From positions 118,277,794 to 118,341,793 of the forward strand of contig NC_055991.1 in NCBI RefSeq assembly GCF_018446385.1: a stretch of DNA of 64,000 nucleotides, written 5' to 3'. Shown here in pieces: positions 1 to 10,118 of the stretch. Numbering within the stretch: the stretch's first letter is position 1; each line of letters opens with the position of its first letter. This stretch comes from Zingiber officinale (taxonomy: Eukaryota > Streptophyta > Magnoliopsida > Zingiberales > Zingiberaceae). A program made the position numbers and the translations under genes. Under the pieces are notes generated by a model. The model searched no databases and was not told the DNA's origin. It worked only from the letters and a program-made list of their open reading frames with translations.

Positions 1-299
1 GGCCACTTCGCTCGTCAAGCCGGAAGACTTACCCCGTTCGGCTTCCAGCAACCTTTTGGCCTTCTCCAGAGCGGTCGTCGATTGTCTGCTTTCTCCCGCG
101 GCTTTGAGCTTTTTCAGCTCGTCCTCCAGCTCGGCCAGTCGATTGCTGATGGCAATATGCTCCACTCAGTTCTGCGAACGGATATGAACAAGTTAGAAAC
201 TGCGAACGGATCCAAAATAACCAACAAAGCAAAAGAACATACCCCGGTCGCCTGTTGTAAATTGCTGTCGCCGTGCTGACTAGGAGTCATCATGGCAAT

Positions 300-866
300 T
301 CAGAGCCGAGCATCCTCCCAGGCTTTGGCAAGAGGACCCGTAAGGGTAATCTGCTGCTCGGGGACCACTGGCCGATCAGCAGCCGCCATGTATTCCTCCG
401 ACGGAAGACGCAGGACAGTCTTTATCAATCTCGGGCCGCTCGGATCACCCTGCGACGCAGCGGCCTTACCGGACGGCTCACCGGTGGAGGAAGAAGGAAG
501 GTCGCCCAATCGCCTGAGACGTCGCATGGTTCGGGGAGGACTGGAGGGCGGCATTTCAGAGGTAGCCCTTGGAGAGCCGCGCGGCGTGGGGGTACTCTCT
601 ATAGAGACCGTCCCGGATAGCACTGGAGCTTCTTCGCCCCGCTCGGACTGCGATTCATCAGATGGAGTTGGTTGAGATGCTGGCTCTGGCCGTCTGCGCT
701 TTCGAGTTGCCAGGGGAACGTCGTCGGCCGAACGACCCTCTACCTCGACTTGAGTAGAAGGCTCTAGATCGCCCGCGGCCTCGCCGAGAGAGGCAGGAGC
801 GTCTAAGGCTTCGGAAGCACCCTGAGTCCCCTCATCTTCTCCGCCGGCCGGATCAGCTGAGGCCAA
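300..866 (-). CDS. Low-complexity antisense frame, same Tat element
   Basis: This 188-residue minus-strand frame is rich in Ser, Pro, Glu and Arg and shows no recognisable domain. It directly follows the frame at 873-1769 in the same direction. The likeliest reading is the disordered linker of the antisense Tat protein, between its conserved N-terminal domain and the coiled-coil stretch near 30-170. It may not be an independent gene. Confidence 0.35.
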   Translation of the reverse strand: MASADPAGGEDEGTQGASEALDAPASLGEAAGDLEPSTQVEVEGRSADDVPLATRKRRRPEPASQPTPSDESQSERGEEAPVLSGTVSIESTPTPRGSPRATSEMPPSSPPRTMRRLRRLGDLPSSSTGEPSGKAAASQGDPSGPRLIKTVLRLPSEEYMAAADRPVVPEQQITLTGPLAKAWEDARL

Positions 867-872
867 GTTCCG

Positions 873-1769
873 TTAGGCGACCTCCTTATTCTTGGCCGCC
901 TCTATCTCAGCGGCTCTCAGTTTCAGCCGCTCGGTAGCCTTGGCGCGCCACATGACTTCAGCTGCAGAAGCAAAGAATAAATCAGTTAGAACAAAAGAAA
1001 CGGGAAGATAAGAGAACTTACTCATGCTGCAAGGCAGATCGGCTGGGATAGAAGACAAGCCGAATAGATGCAGTACTCCCGGAAGGAGCAGCTTGTCGAT
1101 GTGATATCGCTGGCCGACCAGCCGGTCGGCTGCATGAAGGTAGGCCGGATCGCCCCTGAACTTGCCAAGCTCCGGTTGCGCTGGCATCGCCGTTTGCCAT
1201 TTGATGCGAAAGGTCGGTGGCTCGGGGAAACACACGTAGAAAAAGTGCTCTTTCCAATGTTTGTTGGAGCTTGGCATGTTATCAAAAAGGACGAAACCTA
1301 TCCTAGATTGGAAAACAAAAGTACCCCATTCGGCTTGCTTAGGGTAGTAAAAGTAGTGAAAAATTTTGGAGTTTAGGGGAATGTTGTTCAGTTTAAACAG
1401 AACTATCACCCCGCTCAGCAGCCTGACGGAATTCAGAACTAGTTGGCCGAGCGGGATGCGAAAGTAGTTGCAAACTTGCAAGAAAAACTTATGGGGTGGA
1501 AAGCGTAGCCCGACCAAAAATTGGTCTCGGAAGAAAAAAACGGTGCCGGGCGGCGGTTCATGGGGCCGGTCGGCCGGTGTGGCTAATACTATGTGGTGGT
1601 CGGAAGGGATGTCATAAGTCCGAGCGAGGCGCAGCGCGTCCTCCTCGTCAAACCGGCTCTCCATGGTCGTGTACCAGAGACCAGGAGTGCCGCCGGTTGA
1701 ATGTGAGGTACTAGTCATGGTGTAGGGCAGGGAACGAACGTGGAATGAAAGGAAAAGGAAATAAAGCAA
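873..1769 (-). CDS. Antisense frame of the Tat element, putative gypsy-type transposon domain
   Basis: This 298-residue frame runs opposite to the element that carries it. The part around residues 75-170, with FFFRDQFLVGLRFPPH, PLGQLVLNSVRLLSG and a later WKEHFFYVCF, matches the plant family called putative gypsy type transposon (Transposase_28) as I remember it. That family occurs as an extra antisense gene in Tat-lineage elements. Its role is unknown. A start at residue 18 (MTSTSHSTGG) is as plausible as the first methionine. Downstream minus-strand sequence at about 30-170 reads as a charged coiled coil rich in Leu, Glu and Lys and may be a further part of the same antisense gene. Confidence 0.6.
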   Translation of the reverse strand: MLYFLFLSFHVRSLPYTMTSTSHSTGGTPGLWYTTMESRFDEEDALRLARTYDIPSDHHIVLATPADRPHEPPPGTVFFFRDQFLVGLRFPPHKFFLQVCNYFRIPLGQLVLNSVRLLSGVIVLFKLNNIPLNSKIFHYFYYPKQAEWGTFVFQSRIGFVLFDNMPSSNKHWKEHFFYVCFPEPPTFRIKWQTAMPAQPELGKFRGDPAYLHAADRLVGQRYHIDKLLLPGVLHLFGLSSIPADLPCSMSKFSYLPVSFVLTDLFFASAAEVMWRAKATERLKLRAAEIEAAKNKEVA

Positions 1770-2361
1770 GGAAAGAAGAGGGCAGAATGATAGAGACGAC
1801 TAACAGGAAGAAAAGGAGGGAGGAAGCGATGAAAAGAAAGGCTTACAAGCAAAAGGATGGTCGCAAGGGGCTTCGGGTCGTCGGAGAAGCGAGGTTGCCG
1901 GAGAAGAAAGGAGCGGTGAGGCGTCGAGGATCGATGAAGTTGAAATGCGACGAAGAGGAGAAATCGCGAGCTTTACAATGACGGCCGCGAGCAGCTTCCA
2001 TCGTCCGATTCAGGTCGTGAAGAACGAGGCCATCATCCAGCCGTTCATTTCAAACGGCGGCTGCCCCATCGGAGGTAGCGCCACCGCCATATGCTGACAA
2101 AAGTGGGATCGCCACGTGTCAGCAGGATACAGGGCACATTTAATAAGCACCCTTACTGCACGTAGCGCACGTGATTGGCAGTAAAAGAGAGGATTCGGCA
2201 GGGATTCCAAGGGAATACAAGGCACGGGCAAGACACCGCCGACCGGATGAGCATTCCTATGCATGGCCGAGCGGACTAGTGTAGCGGTCGTTACTCAGTC
2301 AGATCGGCAGTCCAGTCAGTCGGACTTCGCCTCCTTCGACTAGACTTGAGGGGGAGGCAAG

Positions 2362-3205
2362 TGATCCGGCGGTTAGGGCAGGAGACTCTCATTTTGAGAG
2401 GTCAACGCCACGTGAAAGTCAAAGGGCCAGGTGGTCGACCGAAGAAGAATGGGCCGACCTCCCGGCCGGCCGGCCGATGAATAGCCGATAGCAAAAGGCG
2501 CCCTGACAGGGGTAGGGGTTCCGGCGCTCGACTGAACAGTAACGAAGGGCCGAGCGGAAGTCATGCTCGGCCGAAGACATAAGGTAATATACTGCTAGTA
2601 GTCCCTACATAACACCTTACCAAAGATCTCCCCAGCATACCGATGCAGACGGCAGACCGGACGTGATGTGAGTGTCGTCCGGCCGGGCGTAAGATGAGTG
2701 CCGACCGGACGGACGCCCCGTCCAGCCGGCCGGACGATGCCCTGGCATGGGGTAGGGAGAGAAGGACAAGGAACATCTTATGACAGCAGTCAAGTCCTAT
2801 GACTAGGCCATACTCCAAGCCTGGCGACGAGGTGTTCTGCTGTTCCATCGAAGACGTGCCTGGACTGTAGCAATATGGTGTCAGGTAAGCTTTCTCACAA
2901 ACACATACCGAGGTATGAGCTAGGGACACGTGTTTGCCTCGGTAGGTGTGCGTGAGCTCTTTCACCGCTCTATATAAGAAGCCTTATACTTCGCCGGAGG
3001 TACGCGTTCTACAATATTTGGAGCCACTTCTTCACTACTCGCTTACCTGACTTGAGCGTCGGAGGGTCGTCGTCGGGAAACCCTTCCCGGCCCGACTTCT
3101 TTGCAGGTTCGCCGGAGGTTCCTGCGACCAGTCGGAGATCTACGTCATCGACCCGGAGAGCGCCACGTGCCCAGCGTCCGTTGATTCAGCTTTCGGACAG
3201 GATCA
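2362..3205 (+). repeat. 3' LTR of the Tat gypsy element
   Basis: The LTR is 844 bp and begins TGATCC and ends GGATCA, a perfect 6-bp terminal inverted repeat of the TG...CA kind. A purine-rich tract (GAGGGGGAGG, 2348-2357) precedes it. Inside are a TATA-like CTATATAAG at about 2971-2979 and a GC-rich leader. The other LTR is outside the window, so no age can be estimated. A second element with LTRs of similar size and ending in GGATCA on its own strand lies at 47014-49387. Confidence 0.8.
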
Positions 3206-3213
3206 GGAGATAT

Positions 3214-3885
3214 TGTTGGTACAATTGTCCCCAGGTCAAAGTTGACCAATTTAGCTCAAACTTGAGTTTTGATGTTTGACACTATATGGAGATTACATGT
3301 GCAATTATCTATTAGGGAGAATGTTGATGTAAGTCTCCTATGGTTAAAGACTGACCAATTTAAAGTGAGAGAGTAGTCAAGTAGCTCAAGGTTGAGTAAG
3401 GGCAAGACCAACAGGATGGTTGACAAAAGAAGAAAAACCAAATGAGTCAATGTTGACCAGACACTTCGTGTGAAAAGTCCTGGTGAGTGAAGCCAGACAG
3501 ATGGAAAGTCCTGGTGAGTGAAGTTAGATAGTTGATAAGTCTTGGTGAGTGAATTGGATGTGCTAAAAAGTCCTGGTGAGTGAAGTCAGGTAGTTGGAAA
3601 ATCCAAGTGAGTGAAGCTAGGTAGTGAGGAAACCCTGGTGAGTGAAACCAAGTGGGAAAATCTTAGTGAGTGAAGCCAAGTGAAAAAATCCTAGTGAGTG
3701 AAGATAGGTGGTGAAAAGTCCTGGTAAATGAAGTCAGACATTTGAAAATCCAAGTTGATCAAAGATTAACTGTGTAATTAGATCTTTATTGTTTTATTTT
3801 CTATTATTGAAGTTGACATAACTAGATCTTTGTTGTTTTATTTTCCTTTATTCGAGTTCATACATGTTCTAAAATTCATATAACA
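3214..3885 (+). mobile_element. Copia-type 5' LTR plus primer-binding site, element remnant
   Basis: The sequence starts TGTTGGTACAATTGTCC and ends with CA at 3885. TGATATCAAAGC follows at 3888-3899, close to the initiator-Met tRNA primer site TGGTATCAGAGC used by Ty1/copia elements. The primer site shows this is the 5' LTR of an element whose body is missing here, not a solo LTR. It lies 8 bp beyond the Tat LTR. The element is clearly a broken fossil. Confidence 0.7.
3475..3755 (+). repeat. Degenerate tandem repeat inside the copia LTR
   Basis: About nine copies of a unit of roughly 25-35 bp with core AGTCCTGGTGAGTGAAG follow one another with varying spacers. The units are imperfect, and the variation in length argues for old slippage. 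I see no coding or CRISPR-like property. Confidence 0.8.
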
Positions 3886-3899
3886 AGTGATATCAAAGC

Positions 3900-4690
3900 T
3901 ACAATTGTTTCATTTTTTTTTATATCAATAACGTTTTTTTATAGCAATAACGTTAGGATTTTTCATCAATTTCATTATTTCTATGCTGGATTATGTTTTG
4001 CTAATGTAAAATGATGTTTGTTTGTAAAACCTTAGATTTAAGTTCTTGACGGTCCCAGATCTAGGACATGTTTGATTGAATATTATTATTGATAATCTTA
4101 TTTATCTATCTGAGCTTATGCTATTTAAACATGTTTATTTAAGTAATGAATGATTTTCAGATAATAGAATATGTTCGTCAGTAAATGAGGCATATAATTT
4201 AAAATATAATTACCTCATAAGTTTGAGGTTTCACATAATTATAGGGTTAATAACAAAATTATCCTAAAATTATCCTCCGATTTATACCCTTTGAACAAAA
4301 ATTTCTCTAAAATTTTATCAAATCTCCATTCATCCAAATTTTTATTACATTATCTAAATTGAAATAAATAATATTAAAATATATTTTATTCCACATTACA
4401 TTAATCACATAATCAAATTTATGTATGATAACTTAATCAAATCCATAGCGTTTGGAAAGTGATTTTAGGATAATTTAGGAGAGAAAATAATTTTTAATTT
4501 CAATATAGATGTTCTGATTGTAAAATAGAATTTTTAAAGATATTTTAGCATTAATGAAACTTTGAGGAGCAAATCATAATTATTAAATTATGAGGGGAAT
4601 ATTAAAAATTACCTTTCTCCAACCCGTTCGCTGACGGGAATACAGGATTTATATGCCATCGAACCCTGACCGCCATCCACCGCCGCTCCG
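3900..4690. other. Gene-free AT-rich stretch with a MITE-like repeat at about 4065-4460
   Basis: No gene is visible. The block from TGTTTGATTGAATATTATTA (about 4068) to GATAACTTAATCAAAT (about 4441) resembles the block at about 41515-41965 at both ends and in the middle, in the same orientation. The ends of each copy are weak inverted repeats. The last 100 bp before DPH1 should contain its core promoter, but I cannot pick a convincing TATA box. Confidence 0.4.
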
Positions 4691-4695
4691 CCGCT

Positions 4696-6153
4696 ATGGA
4701 AACCGACAAGGTGCCGTCTTCCACCACCAACGCAGCTCCTCTCGTTCTTTCCTCCCTTCCTAACCAAAACCCTAACCTTACTGCTGGTGGCTCCGACGAT
4801 TCCTCCTCCGCGCCGAAGCGGATCTCCGCTACGGCTCCGAAGCGCTTTGTGAAATCGCACATCCCCGAATCTATCCTTTCCGATCCCTCCATCAACGCTG
4901 CCGCCGCCCTCCTCCCGTCCAACTATGACTTCGAGGTCCATAAGACCGTCCACCGCATCGCTTCTTCCGGCACGCGCCGCCCCGCGCTCCAGCTCCCCGA
5001 CGGCCTCCTCATGTACGCCCTTCCCATCGCCGACATCCTCCAATCGGCCGCCGACACCCGCCTCGACGAAGTCCTCATCCTCGCCGACCCCACCTACGGC
5101 GCCTGCTGCCTCGACGACTTCGCGGCCTCCGCACTCTCCGCCGACCTCCTCGTCCACTACGGACACTCCTGCCTCGTCCCCGTCCCCACCTCGCGCCTCC
5201 CTGTCCTCTATGTCTTCGTGGACATTCGCGTCGACACCGATCGCCTCGTCCAGGCCGTCCGCTCCGCCTTCCCTTCTTCGTCCAAGCTCGCCCTCGCCGG
5301 AACCATCCAATTTGTCGCGGCCGTGCATTCTGCAAGGTCACTCCTTTCGGCCGATGGCTACGATATCACTGTCCCCCAGGCGAAGCCGCTCTCCCCTGGC
5401 GAAGTTCTTGGATGTACCGCCCCGACGATCCCCCGGTCCAAGGGTATTGATGCAGTCGTGTTTGTGGCGGACGGCCGGTTCCACCTCGAGGCATTCATGA
5501 TAGCCAATCCTGAAATCCCTGCATTCCGCTATGATCCCTTCCTTGGCGTGCTGGTTCTCGAGAAATATGACCATGAGGGGATGAAGAGGGCAAGGAAAGA
5601 TGCCATATTGGCAGCCAGGGAAGCCAAAAGGTGGGGAATCATACTCGGAACACTCGGGAGGCAGGGTAATACAAGGGTATTGGACAGAGTGTTGGATCAT
5701 ATGGAGGAGAAGGGTCTTGAGTCGACCACGGTGCTCATGTCGGAGATATCACCTGCTAGGATTGCGCTGTTTGGGGACTCCATAGATGCTTGGGTACAAA
5801 TTGCTTGCCCAAGACTTTCAATTGATTGGGGGGAGGGCTTCACCAAGCCTTTGCTGACAACATTTGAGTTGGACATTGCACTAGGATATGTTCCCGGTTG
5901 GTGGGAAAAGGAACAGGTGAGGGTGTCTGTAAACGCCGAGCCAAACACTTGTAAAGAAGAGAGTTGCTCCTGTTCTCGTAATTGCGAGCCTAAGTTATCG
6001 GATTGCAACTGTAAAAGTGATGCACATACAGGTTACCCAATGGATTACTATGCACAAGATGGAGGGGATTGGAATAGCTCCTATGTAAAGAAGAAGCCTC
6101 CTAGTAGTGGAATAAGATTGCAGAGAAGGATAGGTAGCAAAACAATTCATTAG
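4696..6153 (+). CDS. DPH1: DPH1, 2-(3-amino-3-carboxypropyl)histidine synthase subunit 1
   Basis: The 485-residue protein is encoded by one uninterrupted exon. With DPH2 it performs the first step of diphthamide synthesis, moving a 3-amino-3-carboxypropyl group from S-adenosylmethionine to a histidine of elongation factor 2 in the cytosol, using an iron-sulfur cluster. Family landmarks are FVKSHIPESIL (51-61), LPSNYDFEVHKTV (73-85), LQLPDGLLMYALP (98-110), DPTYGACCLDD (131-141) and YGHSCLVP (155-162). The three cluster-cysteine regions are TYGACC (C137/C138), LGCTAP (C240) and ACPRLSIDWG (C371). The terminal YPMDYYAQDGGDW motif is also family-typical. The first in-frame ATG is used, giving an unconserved N-terminus of about 50 residues and a length slightly above the usual 440-460. 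A cluster of seven cysteines at 419-439 is unusual. Base composition is very GC-rich at the 5' end and falls towards the 3' end, as in many monocot genes. Confidence 0.93.
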   Translation: METDKVPSSTTNAAPLVLSSLPNQNPNLTAGGSDDSSSAPKRISATAPKRFVKSHIPESILSDPSINAAAALLPSNYDFEVHKTVHRIASSGTRRPALQLPDGLLMYALPIADILQSAADTRLDEVLILADPTYGACCLDDFAASALSADLLVHYGHSCLVPVPTSRLPVLYVFVDIRVDTDRLVQAVRSAFPSSSKLALAGTIQFVAAVHSARSLLSADGYDITVPQAKPLSPGEVLGCTAPTIPRSKGIDAVVFVADGRFHLEAFMIANPEIPAFRYDPFLGVLVLEKYDHEGMKRARKDAILAAREAKRWGIILGTLGRQGNTRVLDRVLDHMEEKGLESTTVLMSEISPARIALFGDSIDAWVQIACPRLSIDWGEGFTKPLLTTFELDIALGYVPGWWEKEQVRVSVNAEPNTCKEESCSCSRNCEPKLSDCNCKSDAHTGYPMDYYAQDGGDWNSSYVKKKPPSSGIRLQRRIGSKTIH

Positions 6154-8301
6154 TGAATTTATTTTCCTTAATCTACTTTACTTGAATTTCATGATTACTC
6201 TCTCTTTTACATGTTTATGAATAGTGTGTTAAAATGTCTCTAACAGCATCCTTGTTTAGAATTACAATCCATATGCTTATATAGAGAATGAAATCTAGAG
6301 GAACTTTAGTATGATCCTTCAGACAGTTGGGACTGATGTTTCTGAGATGTAAATTTAGTGTTTCTTTCTAAAAATCATCCAAATAGCTTTGACATTCTTA
6401 TTTACATTTTTTATTTACTAGATATTCTACATTCCTAGAATTCACCTTTTACTCTCATGCATGTTTCAAGTCTCATGCTGATTTTTGAATATTCTTAGAT
6501 TTGAACTTCTAGTTAAAAACAAAATGAATACTTGGATATGTATGTTTTAACTTTCAAGGTGATCATCATAAAAGCACCAAATGAATACTTGGTTATGTAT
6601 GGTTTAACTTCTTAGATTTGTTTCGTATATAAGCGGCACCAAATGACCAGTGCCATCTAATCGAGCAAAAAAAATTATTTCTTCTTTCTAGTCATTTGTA
6701 TTGCATTTTTCCTGTTCAACTTCCAGGATTCATATTACATTGTTAACTTCGACATCAAAACGGCAACTTATCACTACTCTTCAATCTATTCCTTTGGTCA
6801 GAAAAACCATAGACTGACACTAAACTAAACGGTTGCTGCTCAATTGCATTTAACAATGAAGTTTTTCTTTGCATTGGAATTCTCCTGATAAAAATTGCCT
6901 TTTGTATCATAAACATCTTGTTTAACCTTCACACATCATAAGCTTGTCTTTCTAAAGACATCTTTATTATTCTGTCAACATCTATATAGATATGCCAAGC
7001 TTTTGCGATGTTCTTCTTTTTCACTTCCCTTTTATATTCTACTTATAATTGCTAAATTGATATTCTTCTTTTTCACTTCCATTTTGTATTCTACTTGTAA
7101 TTGCTAATTTTTTTCAGGGAGACAGTCTGGAGTCAAAACATGAGATGCTTCGACTATTAGACACTGTTTGCTAGTTCTTAGACATGACATGTGGCAAACT
7201 ACTTGCTACGATTTATAGTCGCCAACTTGGATTAGGAATCAAAGCGATTAGAGAAGCTTTGAAGATGCTGTTGGTGGTGGAAGAACACAAATTTTGGCTT
7301 TGCAACCTGATATCGTCTTAAAGATTACTTGAAGCATTATCAAGGCATGCAATTATCTATTTTGTTTTTTCACCTATTAAATGCTGAAATTTTTGTGAGG
7401 TTAAACTGTATCCATGCTGATATTTATTTTCTTTTCCAACTACTAGCAATCAAGTGGATTTTGTTAGTTTCTGGAAGTCTTCATAATGTTCGAGTGGTCA
7501 AGAAATAGAGATTTCAGAGCTTTGTTACTTGACTTCGAGGTTTAGAAAGAACACTAGGCTCTAGCTAATAATTAAACTCAATTTGACATTATTACAATAC
7601 TATTACATGTCTCTAAACAAAAATGGATTGTTAAGGCAAGGTCGCGGAGGAGGGGGAACTGATCCTCATTGTTGATTCAGCCTTGTCATAGCCACCGCTA
7701 TTGCCGCCAATGGATTTAGCAAAATCAACTTCAGTATAGGCAAAGGAAACAACGGTTCCATCTTTCTAGGGATTCTTATGGGAAGACAAGGATAGCTAAG
7801 GATGTCATGGGGATTAGGAAGCATGAGAAGGGCGCGCGCGAGAGATATCAATAAAACTACTTAAGAACTTGCTCCATAAGTTGTAAAACCACAATTCACA
7901 AATCCAAAATGTGCCAAAATTATTTAGAAAGTTTACCTATTTTATTTTTGCTTTTGTACTTAATATGAGTATTTAGTATCACAATAAACTTTGAATAACA
8001 AGGCATCAAGGATGAAAAATACAAGCAAACATAGATTATTTTTCTTGGTTTGATTTTACTTTATTAAAAAATGCATCTTATTGAAACTCTAACTACATGA
8101 GTTCAATTAAGTACCTGATACAAGAGTTCAAGACTTTAATTACATGATGCTTGATAAAATTCAATGAAAAATAAATCTTCAAGATGTGTTTCCTCTTATT
8201 AGGGTGCTCAACATCATGCCCAACCTTCTCTTCATGACAGTGGAACCTTGCTTCAGAATATATATGGCCAATTCTTGTTTGTTTGTCTGTTTTTTTTTTT
8301 C
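6154..8301. other. Convergent intergenic stretch between DPH1 and the CP28A-type gene
   Basis: This holds the 3' untranslated parts of two converging genes and AT-rich filler. Short frames here have no domain. Around 7100-7330 there is a less AT-rich patch after a TTTTTTCAG acceptor-like site, which could be a spliced 3' exon of a DPH1 transcript, but nothing proves it. A GC dinucleotide run lies near 7831-7842. I see no further gene. Confidence 0.5.
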
Positions 8302-10118
8302 TTAGGATTTCTTTCCTAGAGCTAAGCTGACTCGTAATGCCCGACCGTCTAATTCCTGCACAATTTGAAACGAAACATCATCATCAAGTTGAATCTTAGC
8401 TTAAGGATTGCCAAATGCATTGGTATTTCCTTTGATGTTAAAAGCTTGCTACTCAGAATCATGAAGTATTTAATGAGGATTACCATTCCGTTGAGAACTT
8501 CCAAGGCGTGTTCCATCTCTTCCTTAGTTGAATAGCAGACGAAGCCATAGCCCCGAGACCGACTTGTATCTCCGTCGTAAAGAACCCGTGCCCCAACCAC
8601 ATTTCCATGCTCCTGAAACACTTCAGTCAGGACCTCCGAGGTGACTGACCAAGAGAGGTTGCCAACGAAGAGCTTGTGCTCGGTTTCGGGGTACAATGGC
8701 TCTTTAGGCTTTGGCTTGTCGGCGAAGTTCACCTTCATTGTCCTGCCACCGAATTGCTGTAATAGGCAGCATAAGACACAGTTATCTTGATTTTGAACTG
8801 TTTAAGATCGATCAGTGTGATTTTGCTACAAATGTTAGGGCCTTACAGTTCCATCAAGATTGTTTATGACTTGTTCACAATCTTCCACAGAGCTCATGGT
8901 GACAAAAGCAAACCCTCTGCTTCTTCCAGTGTCCCTATCGTAAAGCACCTGAAAGCATGGTCCCAATGGTAAATCCCCCTGGTTAAGCAAAGGAGCAGAA
9001 TAGTTTGCTAAAAGGTTTCAAATTTGTGGTTTTGATTGTGTTTCTGAAACCGAACCGACTGTCGAACCTATTGATCCAACAGAATAACACCACTTTTGAA
9101 TCATACATTCAGGAAGATAAGTGACCTTGAGCCATATACATGAGGTTTTTCTACTTGTCCAACTAGATTGGATTCTCTTTCGGTTCGCGGTTAGCTGATT
9201 GAATTGATCGAATTGAAAGACACTATTTTCAAATTATAGATACCAAGAGATAGAGTGTGACAGTAATGTTCAGCCCTCATTTTGAACACAACAAAGATCT
9301 AAAGAAGCCATTGAGTTGATCCAGTTAGATTGGGTCAGCTTCCAGTTGATCGAAAGACCATCAAGACACTATTTTTCTTTTTTTCCAAGTCTGACTTTCA
9401 ATACAACAAGGATCAAAGATTATCCTAAAAACCATTTGTTAAGGACAATCTTCATTTCACTCTCCATAGAAAGACACTATGATGGCGTTATGTTCTGGTT
9501 GAACAAGAGCTGCATTTGCGCCTGAGAGAAATTCTGTTGGCCAAATGATCTCGATCACTGGCTAAAACGCAGTCTAGAATCGGATTCAAGAAGCGAATGT
9601 TTTTTTTTTCTTTGGAGAATGGGAAGAAATCATTGATGAAAACTAAGAACCGAAGAAGAAGGAAAAGGGAGGCCAACCTCGACCAGCTCGGGGCTGGCGT
9701 ACTCCTGGATGATGCCGGCCAGCTGCGCGCTGTCGCAGTTGTAAGGCATATTTCCAAAATAGAGTTTTGTGGTCTGAGCCACAGCGGCAGTATCGGCAGG
9801 GGAAAGAGAAGCCGCCTCCTCCAGCGGCTGTGCTTCTGCCTCCCCTGTTTCTTCCGCTGCTGCCTCCTCCTCCTCCTCCTCCTCTTGAACGGCCGCGGCG
9901 GTGGCCTCGTCCTGCGCCACCGCTGCCAAGGTCCTCCTCGGAAACCTGAAGCTCTGAGTATTGTAGAGGTGAGCTACGGAGAGTAGGTGCTGCGGGCGGC
10001 AGGCGCGAAGGGGGAGGGGAAGGCGGAGGAGGACGGCGTCAGAGGAGGGGAGCTTGGGGGGAAGTGCTCGTGAGGTGATGGTGGTGGAGAAGCACGAGCC
10101 GACTGAAGCAGAAGCCAT
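8302..10118 (-). CDS. Chloroplast RNA-binding protein with two RRMs, CP28A-type cpRNP
   Basis: Four exons on the minus strand, 10118-9678, 8948-8847, 8756-8484 and 8355-8302, join in phase with GT/AG borders to give 289 residues. Residues 1 to about 65 are rich in Ser, Arg and Leu and look like a plastid transit peptide. An acidic Glu/Ala stretch (about 70-105) follows, as is usual for chloroplast ribonucleoproteins. RRM1 carries RNP2 KLYFGNMPY (118-126) and RNP1 RGFAFVTM (158-165). RRM2 carries KLFVGNLSW (209-217) and RGYGFVCY (249-256). The linker [17 protein letters not shown] and the ending [11 protein letters not shown] fit the Arabidopsis At1g60000 (CP28A) type as I recall it. Such proteins bind plastid mRNAs and aid their stability, processing and editing. 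The exon ending in [10 protein letters not shown] is too short to stand out as a frame but is clear from the acceptor TTGTGCAG. Confidence 0.9.

Larger units (their letters stand above)
1..3205 (+). mobile_element. Ty3/gypsy Tat-lineage element, 3' part
   Basis: The visible parts are an antisense reading-frame block (about 1-1769, minus), a short untranslated stretch, a purine-rich tract at 2348-2361 and a 3' LTR at 2362-3205. Plus orientation is set by the purine tract directly before the LTR and by a TATA-like box and leader inside the LTR. Antisense frames between pol and the 3' LTR are known for the Tat lineage of Ty3/gypsy. Gag, pol and the 5' LTR lie outside the window, so wholeness and age cannot be judged. 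The fragment is treated as a fossil. Confidence 0.75.

Noticed and set aside
3475-3755. CRISPR-like short repeats
   Set aside because: Units are imperfect, spacers are of unequal length and similar to each other, and the site is within an LTR of a eukaryotic element.
4609-5341. Long minus-strand frames opposite DPH1 exon
   Set aside because: Shadows of the GC-rich DPH1 coding sequence. DPH1 motifs on the plus strand are decisive.
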